Counted from the first letter of the stretch, positions 24,331-38,900 are shown. The stretch: 64,000 nucleotides of DNA from Odontesthes bonariensis (GCF_027942865.1 NC_134528.1:6443586-6507585), one strand, 5' to 3'. Made by a program: numbers and translations. Notes: generated from the sequence alone by a model not told the origin.

Positions 24331-25757
24331 CGTCTTGTGAAGCATGCGTGAGGACAGGTGCTCCCCAAAACTGCGCTTTTAAGGAATAAATTACAACTTC
24401 CGGCTATACGGGCAGATATAGAAGTACAGTAAAATGTGTCTGTACAGTAAAACACATAGGAGACAAGTGCCTTACAATTGAGCTATACATTTAACCAAAC
24501 ACTAAATGAGCAGAAAATGTTAACGAGAATAGACAATAAAACATCACCGACTAAAACAAGAGTAATTGTTTTGTCACATTCTTATGAATTACAAGTTGAA
24601 AAGGCCTAATGTGAGCTGTAGTGGACAGAGACAGTAAAATGCATGGAATGAATACCTAGTTTCAAGGGAAAAGCATTGTTTAAATGCAAAAAAAAATAAT
24701 CAAAGTACTATTTATATTCACCCTCAAACGGTGAGTTATTTTTTTCTGTGCTCTAAATATGTATTTTGGTGAGAGGTTTAAATGAGAGTTATTACCAAAC
24801 CATAAACATAAGAAGCACTAAACGGTGCTGCGTTTTGATAAGTGCATACAGACAAAAAGTGTGGAGAACCACAGGTTTAATATTCAACAATGCCTGTCAT
24901 CAGCATATATCATTCGTCCTTTTTTTTTTTACATAGGACTTCACTGTGGGAGGTAACTATTACCGTCAGATAAACGTATAAATCAAGATGAAATGGACAC
25001 ACCATAGAGAAATACAAGGACATCAAAACTGTGCACCAGAATTAAAATAAGCTTAAGTATTTACCCTCATTGTCTGTTATGTTTTATTACTGATTGATAA
25101 GTTCAGTGCTTTTACAGGGAAATTTTTGTTTGTCACATTTAACTTTTTTTTTTTATTTATTAGAGAAAAGCAGCTGTTTGAAAAGCAAAATAATTTGCTC
25201 AAATCAGTCAAATTGGTTGATTATCAAAATTCCTGACCATGAATTTTTTTCCAGTTTATTGGTTTAAACTGGAAACAAATAAACTTATAATAAACTAAAT
25301 AAAAATAAATAAAAGTTAAAATGTTTATTGGTAAATAAAGCATGGTGTTTTAGATTTTCCCTCCACAGGTGGTGGTAATAAAGACACCGAAGTACTTCTT
25401 GTATGTTAATATTTCAGTGGTAATGCTTTTACTTTTGATGAGATGACTGCTTTTTGATGATAATACTGTACCTTTTCAGTGTTTAATGCGGTATCAGTAG
25501 TTTTTCTTCTACGGATTATCTGCATACATCCCCTCTCCCCACACACATAGACTAACATGAACCCATCTCTTGCCCACACCCTCCACTCTGAGGACATTTG
25601 TCAAGGATCCTGAAATAATACGATGGTGCGAGGGTCGTATTTGTTCTCGTTGGGAGGTTGCTGCACCTCAGACAGGAGAAATGTTACCGCTGAAAGAACA
25701 GATAGGTGCGAAGATCTAAACTTAACTTGCTGTAAATCTCACACATGTGTACATACA

Positions 25758-25793
25758 CTCTCTCTCTCTCATACACACACACACACACACACA
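25758..25793. repeat. (TC)n(AC)n compound microsatellite
   Basis: A short TC run is followed by about eleven AC units. A GT run in inverted orientation lies about 150 bp downstream. Confidence 0.95.
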
Positions 25794-25939
25794 TAGACAG
25801 AGGCAGGACAATATGTGTGCCCATGCATGCTTTGGCTTAAAACTTTTGTCAAGCGTGGCCTCCCACCTGGTTTCTCTCCCTTGCCCGCTGTTATATACAG
25901 AGTGTTTTAGCCTTGTAAGACTAAACTTATGATCAAGGT

Positions 25940-25959
25940 TGTGTGTGTGTGTGTGTGTG
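25940..25959. repeat. (GT)n microsatellite
   Basis: Ten GT units, complementary to the AC tract at 25772-25793. Confidence 0.95.
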
Positions 25960-28900
25960 GGTCAGAGCAGCAGGAATTGTAACGGGGCAGCAGTGCTGGT
26001 AATGGCTGGTCAGCTGGTATGGCGAGTATTCAGGGCGGGGGCAGTGCATTGTCCTCTCATAGCTCCAACAATGCCCCTCTGAGCAGGCCACACATCTACC
26101 AGTCACGGGCCTCTCTTTCCCTCTCAGCCTCTGTCTCTGCTTTTCTTTCCGTCTGCCATGGTCAGTCAGCCCACAGAGGAGTGTGAAGTGAGGTGTGTTA
26201 GCAGCATTTCCTAACATCTGCCTGAAGCCTCTAAGTCAGCCAACTTGAGCTCCAGTCATTCAGCTCTTCCCACTTCGCATGTTTATTATCACTTTCAATC
26301 TTCAATAAAAACCTCAACTGGTGCGTATTCATTATTGCAACTCTCATGTTCACAATAAATACTCGGCATAGTCCCTTTCTGGATGCATTGATAAATCTCC
26401 TGTCTGATCTAATCTATTCATTTAACTGGGTACCTATAAAGAATTTTGAACAAAATACAGATAATCGGTTATTTTAAGCCTTTTCTCTGGCAAACATTCC
26501 AACAATTTATGGATCCAACTTTGTTTTTATCTCTAACCACGTTAGATTCATCACTCGGACCATATAAGTAATCTTTGCACTTCCCTTTTTGTTCTTTGAA
26601 AACATATTGTTTCAGAACAGTCAGCTGCTCATTCAGTCACCTGGAACCTGTTCTCGGGTATTTTCCCAAGTTATTGATAAAGTTAAGACGTTTTTCAAAC
26701 TAAGAATAAGAAATAAATGTATGATTTCAGCTTGTCCAAAGTAAATATTTACTGTTTTTCTCAATTTCATGTAATTTAAAACAGAATATTTCTGTTTTAT
26801 ATTATATTCACCAATCAAGTGAGTAATTTTACTCGAATGATCATCAGTTACAGATTTTCACTGCGTTCTACAACTTCTACTTCAAACTATTAAACATCAA
26901 TTAGTCAACAGATTAACAAAGAATTAAACAAATTGGCAACTGCAAGCCGAATATTAATAAATGATTTAGCCAATCAAAATCTAAGTAGCTGGGATTACAT
27001 ATACAGTGTCATCACACATCATCGTTCATATAGATGAAGTCTCATCTATTGTTCAATCGGACGATTCCACACACAGACAAATGATAAAACATGGTCTGCC
27101 TAATTTCAAACTAAATCTATTTGGAGTTTGGTCACACAAAACAATCAAAGTGACTCTTTTCTTAGATTTAATTTGCCAAATAGTTAATCAAAGAGGTGTT
27201 CAACTGATTAATTAATTATAAAAGTTATTATTAGTATCAGCCTTCATTATACTGTTTTGTTCAAGATATTTAAAAGTGAAAAGTATTTACATATATATTT
27301 GCTTATTCTATAGCTAAAATGGATAAAGATGTTCATTTTCTCAAGTTTTTCAACTGTGAAAGGCCCGGTTCTGACATTATGATAGGAACGCTCCCCCTTG
27401 TGGCCATGTTGTGTAACTGTATCTGTTCAGAGTGATTCAGTGGTCCCACGTTTACAGTAATTGATACAAGCCACCAAATCTGTCACAGATTAAGTCTGGA
27501 AGATATTTGGAGCCGAAACAAATCAAATCTGAAGGCATAACCATAACAGTTGTCTGTAAACAATAATCAAAACAGTTAGTGAAACTGCAGATTTGACGGT
27601 CACACAATAGAAAGTAAATTAACTGGAAAACTGACAACATATGAGCTTACTGTAGGGGGTCTTTGATGAATTAGAGCAGCACGCAGTCAGTATGATTTCA
27701 TTTCAATTTGTTACCTGCAGTCACCAACAGAGAGCAGTAGAGTTCACACAGGACACACAAAGTGCTGTTTGTGTTTCTGAAGTATTAAGAGTAAGCAAGA
27801 ACTTAATGGAAACCACATTAAATGTTATATATCTCTGACTTAACTATCTCTGCAAGTGCATCACTACTGATTAAAATGCATGGTTACAGAATGACTGTTT
27901 TATGATACAGTGTGAGTAGAAACAATTTTCCACAATTAACAACTGTGACTACAAGTAGCCAGACAAACATTAGAACTAGCAGCTACTTATATCTAATCAA
28001 AGATTATAATGGAGTATAATTTTGATGTAACTTTACTTCAGTTTCGTATTTGTCATTCATACTGCATAATATTTCTCCTCCTCCAAATTTCTTTTGCATG
28101 TATAGTTGCATGTCATTGTACAATTTTACAAACAAAACATATAATTTGCTTATAAAACTTATTGCATTGCAGCACATTATTTAACAGCATGAATAACAGT
28201 AAAAAGTATCCCCAACACAACGAATCACAACAACTGTCTACTGTACATGTTGCACATTAATATGTCAATGACAAAGAATCTACTTTTAAGTAACAGAGCA
28301 CTAAAAGGTCAATTTAGCATAAATTATATTTTTCATTGGTGTACTATTACTGCGTTGTTCTTCCATTTTTACTTAAGAAATATGTTTCTTCAACAGTTCC
28401 TTTGTGAAGGAGGCCATTAATGGAAAGTAACTGAGAAAATTTACACAAATACAATATTTGGATACAATTTCACATAACGTCAGTGGTTTTCTTGATGATT
28501 CAAGTTTGTTTTCTCAACAATACGTCTCTACTTTTTAACCACAGTTGTATTTTGACGCCCTCAAAGGAACTGAAAACATGTTCCGTCACATGTTTTTCGC
28601 ACATTGTAAATCTCTAAAGCAGAACATTATTTTGCTTTCATCTTGCTCTGATCTTTACTTTCTCTTGTTTTTCTTTCAGCATCTCCTCCTGTCGTGAGTC
28701 CTCACCTGCTCACCTGGTTCAGGGGCTCATGCTAATCTCAAGCCGATTAGGCTTCTTATCTACTCAACACTGGTGATGTGCTTTGGTCCACAAAAATACC
28801 ACTCAGAGTTGGCCTCTTTACTGTTCCTGCTGACTCTTCACAGACACCCCTCCCACATGTGCTCTAAGTAAACCACAATGGCTTTGATACCATGGCTCCC

Positions 28901-29390
28901 CATTCCTCGTGGTGGGAGTTTGTAGAGTATGTGGATCTCGGCTCAGTTGCACATGTTATCAGTGGATTGTGTTTCAAGAGGATGGATAAACAGTGCCTTT
29001 CTGGTTATTATTTATCAATATGTGGGATGAGGGGATCAAAATATTTGCTTTGTGCATCCTCTGAAGTCAAAGCTCATTCTAGAGCAGATTTAATGCACAA
29101 GAATCAATAAAGGCAGCAACTGCAGAATGTATTTTACCACAAAAGTCCCTTACAAATATACGTTTGTGTAGGAATTTGGTGTATAACCCCGCTCCCAGCA
29201 TTTGCACACATGCCCGTACATTGAACATGTGAAGAGTCATCCCATGCCCATGTGAAAGCACTAATACCATAATTGCCTTTATCCTATTGACTTAATCAGG
29301 AACCCTGCAGCACTCACAGCATGGCTCGTCTGTTGATCTTAGGTCTCTGCGACTCAAGGTCGGGACAACACAACATTTCACTGGTGGATC

Positions 29391-30407
29391 ACATCTCTAG
29401 AATCCTTTATTCATGTATACAATATTTCTTTCTACACGAATACATAAAGCCGAAAGCATCATATGGAAAAAAATAAAATAAACCGTGCATTGGATTTAAA
29501 TAAAAGACTTAGCTTAATTACATTATTTTAAAAAAGTAAAGTTATTTTCTACACTATGTACAAAGACCGTGTTCTTAGAATATACAAACATACATATTCA
29601 TACATGCTGTATGCATCAATAAAGAGATACCGAATACAAAGGGGAAACAGCAAAGATTACAGGACAGGGGTCAGGAGCCCAGATTTAGCTGCCAATTTCC
29701 TCCACATGTTTGGAATTGCCCCACGTCTCACTCCAGAGGGTACCTCCTAATTCCCAGGCCCCACTAATCAACCATGAGCTGCAAGATTCATACATAATTC
29801 ATGCTGACTCAATCGAGAATTTTACTCCTTCTCAGGAGCTTATCCAGGCTTCAAAGGTGGACTGGAGTATGAAAAGAGCTGTTTGGGATGGGGGTGGGTG
29901 TTAAACTGTTTACTTTTACTATATACAGTATCAGCTACAAGCCACCGTATTACAGACGGGTCAAAAAAATATAACACAGTGTTTCATGGGATGTAAATAT
30001 CTGCACTTTTGGCTTCCAAGAGAGGGGGAGTTGCATAGCAACTACCATCCCCACAAAGCTGACAAATAATACAAAGAAAAAAGCACATACTTGCTTGTGA
30101 CTGTAAAACATGTGACGTTTATCAATAGATATGTAATTTAAATGATTTATAATTTTAATGTTTTTGGACAAAAAAATATCAGATTCTTGAAATGAGAAAA
30201 AAGCTCATGTGGGTATATCAAATTCAAAAACTGGTATTTATTGCACTCATTAAATGTCTTTGTGGGGATAGACAGAAATATTTATTCAAGAATTCCATTT
30301 GTTATAAGTCCATTTAAAAGGGGATGATTATCATATATGTGAGAGTAACCGCACGTGTCCCTTTTTCTTAGGTGGGAGTGTTCACAGTTTCTGCAGATGC
30401 TGTTTGC
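29391..30407 (-). other. prph2 3' UTR with polyadenylation signal
   Basis: This stretch follows the prph2 stop codon on the minus strand. A minus-strand AATAAA at 29406-29411 is a plausible polyadenylation signal, giving a 3' UTR of about 1 kb. No other gene is seen in it. Confidence 0.5.
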
Positions 30408-33400
30408 TCAGCTCACAGTTGCAACACCTTCCTCACCCCCCTCGTCCACCTTGCCGCCTTTGCCCATTGATTTCATATTGGCCATGATGTCGGTGAACGT
30501 CTCCTTCACTGTCTTCTCCAGGAGAAAGCCCTCACTTTCGCTCTCTATGTCCTCTGGGTTGGCCAGGGTGGACAGGGAGCTGTTGACGTACTGCAGGCCG
30601 ATGCTGACAGCGACCTGAAGGGACAGGAACACACGCTCTATCAGACAAACCTCAATGTGCCATCTTCTGACAAGAAATAAGTTACAGAGACTTTGTTTGT
30701 CAGGTGGAAGGAAAGGTTAGTCAAATTATCAGTCTGCCTTTGTACTAAATTATTAGTATTAGTATAATTTTCACGAGTGAAGAAAACTGAATAAATAAAT
30801 AAAAATCTACATTAGCAGTTATTAGAAAATGAATTAACTTTAAAGATAAGAGAATAAACAGATTCATTTCTATTAACATCACTAATAATGAAGGGAAAGA
30901 GTCCACTTTCCTCATGTGATAATTTGTCTGCTTTACCCAACATAACAGAGGGTTTGGCATCTTTGGGTTTTGGACTTAAGTTGATAAATCATTAGCTGTT
31001 TTACAAATAAACAAAATAACTGGTGAGTATCCTGTAGCTGCTTAGAATGTCTTTTATGTCCTTTAATTAGTGCAAAGTGACACACGGAGAAAGTACAAAT
31101 TAGACGTACAATTTAGAGAGAGAGAATTCATTTTAGATCTTCACTAAATTCACGAAGTCATTCTTAGCAGAGAGTTCTATCCTCTCACTGAAAACGCTGA
31201 GAAATCTGTCGGTGTAAAGGGAAACATCAGATCAGGAGATAAAGCTCCAGGAATTGACTCTGTCCTCATCACCTCCCTTAGATTAACCCATTACTCCATC
31301 TCTGAACCCACCATCTGCGTCAGCTTATGTAACGCCTTTTAAATCTGGAATTCCACCCACTGTGTGTCTGATCAGCTTTCACGAGGTGCTTAAATCCATG
31401 TTTTTGGAACAGGGGTTTGTTTGCTGAACTTCTGGCACAGAGATGTTATCTTAATGGCACTATTTACAGTCTCTTTAAGGAGCTATGGGAACTCAGACGA
31501 TTCATGTCATGATTACTATCACTAACTTCAAGGATTTATCGGTACGTGTTTGTCTGTTCTAGCAAGCAGACATCTTGGCCTTAACTACAAAAACAACAAA
31601 CATTGGCAGTCTGAGGAGTCTGAGGAGAGAGTTGCAGTGATGAAAGATGCCAAATGGCTTTTACAGGATTACCCTTTGGGTAGGACATCAGTAGGACATT
31701 GTAGGTATGTTGCATGCGCGTGCATGACAAACCTGACACAGGACAAGGACAGGAGAATTTATAAAGAGACTATACAGGTGTTTTGAAAGGAGATGCAGTG
31801 GGTGGATACTGCTGGTGGCAGGGACGGTGTGTGGAAAGGAGAGATAGGAAGAAGAGAAATGTTTACAGAAATGCAGAGTGGGTCAAAGCTTTGCATGTTT
31901 ATGCGCCTGACTTCTTACAAAGTGATTAAAGAGCCTGTAGATCTTTATCTGGTTCGTTGTTTTCTTTTTGGGCATTGCTGCAACACCTCTTTCTGTCACA
32001 AAAGCTGATCTTAGTTCCTGCCTCTTTAAGGCTCCCCTGGTTCATCAGTTCATTTAGAGGGAAGCCATGATTATGTTTGAGGCATTGATCGTCGCACCCA
32101 CAAACCATTTAACCATATACAGAAAAGCATGACGCCTGCTTGATTAGCTGCAGTCCCCTCCTAAATCATGTGTCAACACTTGTACATTACACTGCCATAC
32201 TGTTGAAATTATAGGAGAAGAAATTAACTCTTTATCTCTGCCCACAAGTTCTGTTCCATCTGGGAATGTCTATGCTCCTTCACTGATTGATTGAGGGTAT
32301 GACAGAAGACACAAACCTGCCCTCACCAGCTGAAAACTACACCAAAATGCATCAGATGCCTCAGTCGTGATGTTACTTTTGGTGCAAACTGCAACGCATC
32401 ATTGACAATGCAGATCATAAACCAAACTTGAGGCAGTAAATGAGCCCTAAGGCAGGCTGTAAGCAGTGTGTTACATGGTGATGCCGATATGTAACAGAGG
32501 AAAAGCTTGGGCCGCCAAAGATTACTTTCAGACACAGAAGCAGTGTCTTTTCAGGGATGGAAATACTTAATTTGATGTGGATTTGAACTTTGTAATTTCA
32601 CAGGTCAATTGGTCACGCAAAAAGCTATATTACACACAGAAAAAAGGGGAAAAGCACAGTCTATCCGCTTTTCACACCTTGCACAAATTTCCAAATATTT
32701 TAAGCTATTTTTTGAACCACTGCAAACATTCTACCAGATGTTTAGCTTTCACTGAATTTGATACAAATATTTGCATAGTCATACATTCTCAAGAGCCCTT
32801 TAAAGTAACACCAAAGAATTTAGTAATTTTCTTCTGCTCTTCGACTCCCCCTACAGTGGTAGGATAGAATACCTTCATGTTGAGAAAACAAATTTCCGTC
32901 TGAGCCCTGCACATGTACAGCCATACACATGGATTTGTGGTCATGTTGACGCCACAAAGACGCCTTCAAAACACTAAAATGTCAAGCGACCTTAAGGCAA
33001 AACAGTGTGGTGTAGGACTAGAAAACCAAAGTTGTGAACTTTGGTATCTCAGCCCCCGGATGCCCCAGGGCAGTCTCAGGCTTGGAAAGGTTGGTGTACT
33101 TCCAAAGCAGTCAGAAGCACATCATTTTTAAGTTCCCTAGCTTATCTAGTGCTGCTTTAAAGTCCCCATGAATTCCAGTTCATTTGGCTCAGCAGTTACT
33201 AAATAATGTTATTTGGAAGATATTCTTAATGGTAGTTTGTCATATCCCAGAAAACAGTTTAACAGCATTAGACGCATCCTGCTCTCAGGAATTTTGAAGC
33301 ACAGTAGAATGGAAAGACGGTTAAAGAAGACTTTTTCTGTGTGGAGTTAGCATGTTCTTCCCGTGCATGCATGAGTTCACTCTGGGTACTCTGGTCTCTT

Positions 33401-35904
33401 CCAAAAACATGCATGTTAGGTTAATTGGTGATTCTAAATTTATCTTAGGAGTGTCTGTGAGTGTGCATGGTTGTTTGTCTCGTTCGTCTCTGTGTTTGTC
33501 CTGTGATGGAATGGTAACTCGTCCACACTGTACCCCGCTTCACGCCCTGTGCTAGCTGGGAAAGGCTGCAGCACCTCTGCAACCCTGACAGGTAATACCA
33601 ATATGAGAGTTTCACTTTTGATTCCTAAACCAAAGAATTGTCTGAATGACTAGATGCTCTACTTAAACAGTTTAAAATGAGGTACACATTATCACATCTG
33701 TGGGAATATTTGTGTCAGTGCCTCTGCCGTCCTGACCTCCAGCATTGTGACCAGCACTACCAGTGCTCCAATGGTGTTCATGATGCCTCCATAGTAGGAC
33801 ACCAAGGCATCACGACAGCCACGCCTCCACACGTTGAGCTCCTCTGTGTAGTGATCGTAACTGTAGTGAGCCGTGTTGTTGGTCATCTGGAATTGGATGC
33901 AGGGTCTGGGGGAGCTGGGATTACAGCAGCTGAACGGCACTCCATCCATCAGATACTGGCCGTCCACGTTGCTCCCAATGCGACTGAGAGGGCGAGACAA
34001 AGAGCCGTGTTAGCGACATTAAAGTGAGGGTGAGAGGAGATTTATGGTCAGTCTTTTTTTGTTTTGTTTGACTAAAACAATACATGTCAAATACAAGCCA
34101 ATGTAGACAAAGTATAAAAAGTCACTACGAACGTCATAAAGTTTAAAAAATCATTTTAAAAGTGGACATTTATTCTTTACTATGATATCTGTACACATTT
34201 TCTTGTATTTCAGTAACTGGTGTCAAATCACAGAAAAGCTAAAGTTAATTATCAATTTTCACTGTTTCATTGTAGTTTCCTCCAGCGACCGAGACCTTCA
34301 GGGTGCAATGAGTAGCAAAGTAGCCGCCTAAATATGTATATCTGGGTCAGTGATCAATCTGATGAGCTGATCTCAACTGTGACTGATGGTAGTAGGTCAA
34401 TGGAAAGACAAGTGTGATTGGATCACAAAGCATCAGTGATTTCCAGAAACCTCGCCACCTAATCAAGCCCAAAAATAATTCCCCAGATAACACTTTGCTC
34501 AGAACTACAGAGAATTAAAGTAAAATCTAACATACAGGGACGTTTTGTAAAGAAATCAAGCCTATATGATTACAAAGCCGGTATTCAGGATATTATATAT
34601 TTAGATAGAGATTTGTCGACAAAAATGGACGTGTAATGGCATCTCATCTATTTTAATCATTCATAAATCACTTTCCAGTTAAAACGCCTTCAGCATTAAG
34701 GTATTTATTGGGTTGTTTTATGATCAAGTTGTATTTTCTTCTTACTGATGATATTAAAATCTCCAGCAAGATGTTGTTGAGCAGTGCTACCTCTGGACAG
34801 CGGCCAGGTTCTCCGTAGATTGGACAGGATACTAGTTCTTGTAGGACATGTAATCCTGGAGATTAAACACTAATTATCTCCAAACCTTCAAAACAGTCCT
34901 TTTTGTAATTATTTACACAATAATAGGTTATGGACATAAAGATGCCACAAATCACTGGACTATGATAACATGTTCTCAGTCCCATATGTGCCATTTTTCT
35001 CTCAGTATCTTTTTCTCCCCATCTTCTGTAACTTTGTCCATAAGACTGTCGTGTAACCTCCTCCGCCCTCCGTCTCTACCTGTAGCTGTCACTGTGTCTG
35101 TGAAGTTAATCCTGAGAGGACGAAAGTGAATAATACACCTGCTCTGACCACAAATCCACTTATACTCAACTCTGAACAGAACACACCTAAAGCAAACTAA
35201 ACTTGCAGCCTCCAGCTTGTACACGAAGGCTGAAAAAAAAAAAGACGTGTTTCACATCACATGTTAATGATCAGCTTGTAAAGGTTACAACAAGTGATTT
35301 GGCTTTTAATCTTTGGCACTTACTCTTTGACTTCCTTAGCGCTGAAGTCCAGGTAGCGGTTGCTGACCCACTGAATCTCAAACCAGTCTCTGAAGTTGTC
35401 GTTCCCACAGCAGCGGAACTCTATCTGCATCAGGTCCAGGGTCCTCTTCATGTAGCAGCGTCCCGGCGTGTCCGTGTCTTTGTAGAACTTCATGCCGTTT
35501 CTCAGGCCCTCAGCCAGGGTGAACTGCAGAGGGATCCTCATCACGAAACACAGCAGGGCGGTGACGAGCAGCAGGGCATTGAACACCATACAGAACACCA
35601 AGAAGGGCTTCAGTATGGACTTCCACTTTGCAAACTTGATAGGGTCCAAAGAGTCATAACAGACTTTCCCTCCAAAGGCATTGATGCCACAAGCTATCAG
35701 CCCCATGAATATAAGCAAGTTGGGCAAAAAGTGGCTCTCGTTGTTGTCCATAAGTTCTGAGCGCTTTCGCAGTTCTATCTTGAAGAACAGGCCCAAACTG
35801 AGAACCAGGATGCCGGCCAGTACAGCAAACCAGTACATGAACCAGACCATCTGAGCAAGCTTTACTCGCTTCTTGAGATCGAACTTGACCACCATCAAAG
35901 CCAT
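30408..35904 (-). CDS. prph2: Peripherin-2 (RDS), photoreceptor disc-rim tetraspanin
   Basis: Tetraspanin that shapes and stabilises the rims of photoreceptor outer-segment discs, partnering with ROM1. Three exons, as in the vertebrate family: 35324-35904, 33737-33983 and 30408-30614, giving 344 aa (human is 346). It opens [18 protein letters not shown]. Four membrane spans lie at about 17-40, 61-80, 100-123 and 258-282. The large intradiscal loop retains all seven cysteines at the same numbers as in human (150, 165, 166, 213, 214, 222, 250), including Cys150 used for intermolecular disulfides, plus Arg172, Pro210 and Pro216. The Asn229-Asn230-Thr231 sequon corresponds to the known glycosylation site. 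The cytosolic tail has [20 protein letters not shown] but diverges afterwards and is Gly/Val-rich. It is followed on the same strand by no close gene; tbcc lies upstream on the same strand. Teleosts have several prph2 copies, so the copy is not assigned. Confidence 0.96.
31195..31400 (+). pseudogene. Possible degenerate non-LTR reverse-transcriptase fragment
   Basis: One plus-strand frame reads [16 protein letters not shown], which resembles the K-x-PG-x-D block that opens the reverse-transcriptase domain of LINE elements. After a stop and a one-base shift, the next frame reads KSGIPPTVC, resembling the G-x-x-P block that usually follows. The match is short and the frame is broken, so this is only a suggestion. 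It sits in a prph2 intron. Confidence 0.3.
33345..33600. repeat. Abundant teleost interspersed repeat
   Basis: The stretch starting CATGTTCTTCCCGTGCATGC, through CAAAAACATGCATGTTAGG and TTAATTGGTGATTCTAAAT, to CTGGGAAAGGCTGCAGCACC is a diverged copy of a very common fish repeat whose typical form I recall well. It lies in prph2 intron 2, just before exon 2 in plus-strand coordinates. It supports a teleost origin for the window. Confidence 0.85.
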
Positions 35905-38900
35905 AGTTCAATCTGTGAAATGTCCTTGCCTGTGAAGAAGACAGTCAGATGATCTAGAACCCTAGGATTTCCAGACTGACCTTCAGTTAGTTAAAAGCTG
36001 TTGGATTGGCAAACCTGCAGTTCTTGTTTCTTTGTGGCTTTCTTGTAAGAGGTTTCTTCTATCTGGTCCAACAGGACAAGATATTCAGTTCATAGAATCC
36101 ATCCCACAGCAAAGGAATAGCGATGAACAATTCAGCAGGACTCTGGAGTAACAAAGGAGTCTTATTTCTTTAAAGCTTTTTCCTCTCCCATTGTGCCATA
36201 AACTTCCACTTCTCTAAATTTGCACCCTTTTTTCCTTCCTTGCACAAAGGTGAGGCTAATCACGATGTACCGTCCTCTAGGAGAGGTGGAGGATTGCCGA
36301 GGAGTCTCATGATTAAACTCAAAGTTGCACTACGTCATGCTAAGCCGCTGTAAGCAGCCTGATCCAATTTACAGAAATCCCCCCCGACACACAAGATGAG
36401 CCTGATCATAAGCTGCTGCTAGGGGCCATAATTGGTTTGAGTGTTCACGTGGTTGTGGCCACCTCGATGGAACATACCAGGAGATGAAAGCGGACAAAGA
36501 TCACGGACATGTCATTGGAGCTAAACGTTGAGCGCAACCATTCACAGGTTTGGAGTGAACATGTTTAGCACAAGCCGGATGTTTTCACACTGAAGTGAAG
36601 TGACCGACTTAATAAACCAACAGTAATCACATTAACACGTTAATTCAGTAAAAACTATTTATTTTCCCAGTAATTTTCATGGATTTTCTTGAAGCAAATC
36701 ATGCTAAACCTTCCCTTATTTTCATTGTGGCACCTTCAAAATAACAAAACATGATTTCAATCTGTTTTAGTCATGATCTTTTTAAGCATGGTTCTTAGAG
36801 CTAAATTGAATCATTATGGGACTATTCTTTTAATCATTAACATATCTGATTATATATGATAATATGATATTATTTTACCTTGATGGGTTGAATTTTACCT
36901 TTCAAATCCTGATAAATAAGAAAAAGGAAAGTGTTATATATTGATCCATGACTAAATCATTTCTTAATAATAGCTTTCTCATACTTTGATTCTGGCTGTA
37001 ATTTTGCACTACTTGCATTATCCTATATATTTTTTTTTTTTTAAACTAAGTTGATTTAAATTTTTTCTACTTCTCATATGCCACATTTTTAGACACACCG
37101 CTGAAACTTAATACATAAGCCCTGCTATTTCATCATATTTTGAGATCTGTTTTCAGTCTCAAGCAATCACAAGTCACAGCTAAATGGCTTGTTTCGTTGA
37201 TCTGTTATTGCACACTAGATTATTTTATATCGTTTGACATGCCTTGAAAAACTAATTATCTTAGTTTATTAGGTAAATATGCATGTTATTTGACTAATTC
37301 AAAGTTTTATGGACTCATTTCTGGAACAACAACCTAGCAAAGATACAAATCATTGAAGCGAGTTTGTGCTAACACCTTTTCAAAAATATTTGGATTTTTT
37401 TTTTTTTTTTAATTAACTGCAACATATCCAGAACTATATAGAAAATTAAGTGCAACCATAATTCCTTTTATCATTCAGCAGAGGCCACATAGCTCTGCTT
37501 TACTGGAAGAAATAGAAGAAGAAAACTGTCACCACAGGGCCAGCAAAAACCTCCTGAACCTACCAACAAGCTCCACCTGGCATCAAAATGGAAAAAATGC
37601 TCCATGTAGTAAAATAGGACAATCTAGAGCTGTTGTATTGGCTTCTGTCCTGGATTAGATTTCACAAGTGTTCCCAGTAAAGTGGTCCAGTGAAGCACAG
37701 AGATATAAAGATGTCGACAAACCTTGAAGTGAACATGGTACAAATACCAACCTATGAAATAAAACAACTGAATGTAATAGAACTCCAAGTGAGTGCTGGC
37801 CAGATAAAACACAGGGTCACATAGAAATAAACATAGACATAAGATAGCTGCAGTTAACCTTGTCTCGCAAACTAAAAAAGCTTACTGCGCTAATTGTCAC
37901 TTGCTGTCTTGTAGTTCAACACAGTGTCACAAATGTGTGCCAAATGCTGACCACAGACCGCTTATCCCTGAATATCCTCTTTACTCACTTGTTGTAGATG
38001 GACACGAGAGCTGCAGTGCTGCTAGATATTTGTTAAATACAATTACAATACTGAATGCACAGCCTCATTATGCTTCTTTCGTTACAGCTTTCAGCCAGCC
38101 CCCAGACTAGTTATTAAAAAATACCATTTTTATGAATAAATTTATGTGTCAGAAATCAAGTTACATATCTGGATCGTACGATGGTGCTTTTAGAGTAAAT
38201 ATTCTGCACTTTTAGTACACTTTTTACCATGGTGGTCTACAATATGTTCACCCATTCACACTCATTTACCGGTGATGGCAGAGCTAAAACGCAGTGCACA
38301 AGGCTTTAGGAGCAACCAGAGCAACTTCACCTGAGTCTTTGCTTGCCCTTTAAATTTAGGACCAAATCCACGGTTGTTTTTTCCCTTATTTATCCCACAA
38401 AAACACACAGAGTCCCACCTGTAATCTTTATATTTTGTCTTGTTTCAGTCTCTTTTGCCATGCTTTACATTGACATACAGATTAAACACGGATACAAGTT
38501 GTAAACATAAAAGCTAATTTTAAGTTGATCATTACAGCTGTTTTGACCACAAACTGACATTGTTTGTTGTGAAACAATCATCCATTTCTGAGCTCTTTCA
38601 AGACAAGTTACAGTTGTTGAGGATTATTGAAAACTATCTGCTTGCAACTACATGATAGTAGGTTAAACCTAAATTATTACATACTTGTATACTACTTGTA
38701 AATTGTAAAGAGGGCTTGAACATAACTTCTCAGAAGCTCGGGGTGTAAGTCTGATCGTATGGTTGTTAATTTGCAATGTTTTGTTAATGTGCTCAGTATT
38801 TTTGATACCTGAAAGAAGAAACATCAGCATCACCATCAATAAAAACATAAAAAACAAAAGTGTCAAATTGTTTAGCAACAAAAAAAAAAAAAAAATCGTA

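Larger units (their letters stand above)
24331..29390. other. Gene desert between qki and prph2
   Basis: About 5 kb of AT-rich DNA with no convincing coding frame on either strand. It holds TC/CA and GT microsatellites (25758-25793 and 25940-25959). No RNA gene was recognised. It may carry regulatory elements for either neighbour, but nothing in the sequence proves that. Confidence 0.5.
30615..33736 (-). other. prph2 intron 2
   Basis: About 3.1 kb, mostly AT-rich. A possible retrotransposon relic lies near 31.2-31.4 kb. Plus-strand frames here lack homology that I recognise. Confidence 0.8.

Noticed and set aside
33677-34027. 116-residue plus-strand open frame
   Set aside because: Antisense to prph2 exon 2, whose minus-strand reading matches peripherin-2 exactly.
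35203-35760. 185-residue plus-strand open frame
   Set aside because: Antisense shadow of prph2 exon 1.
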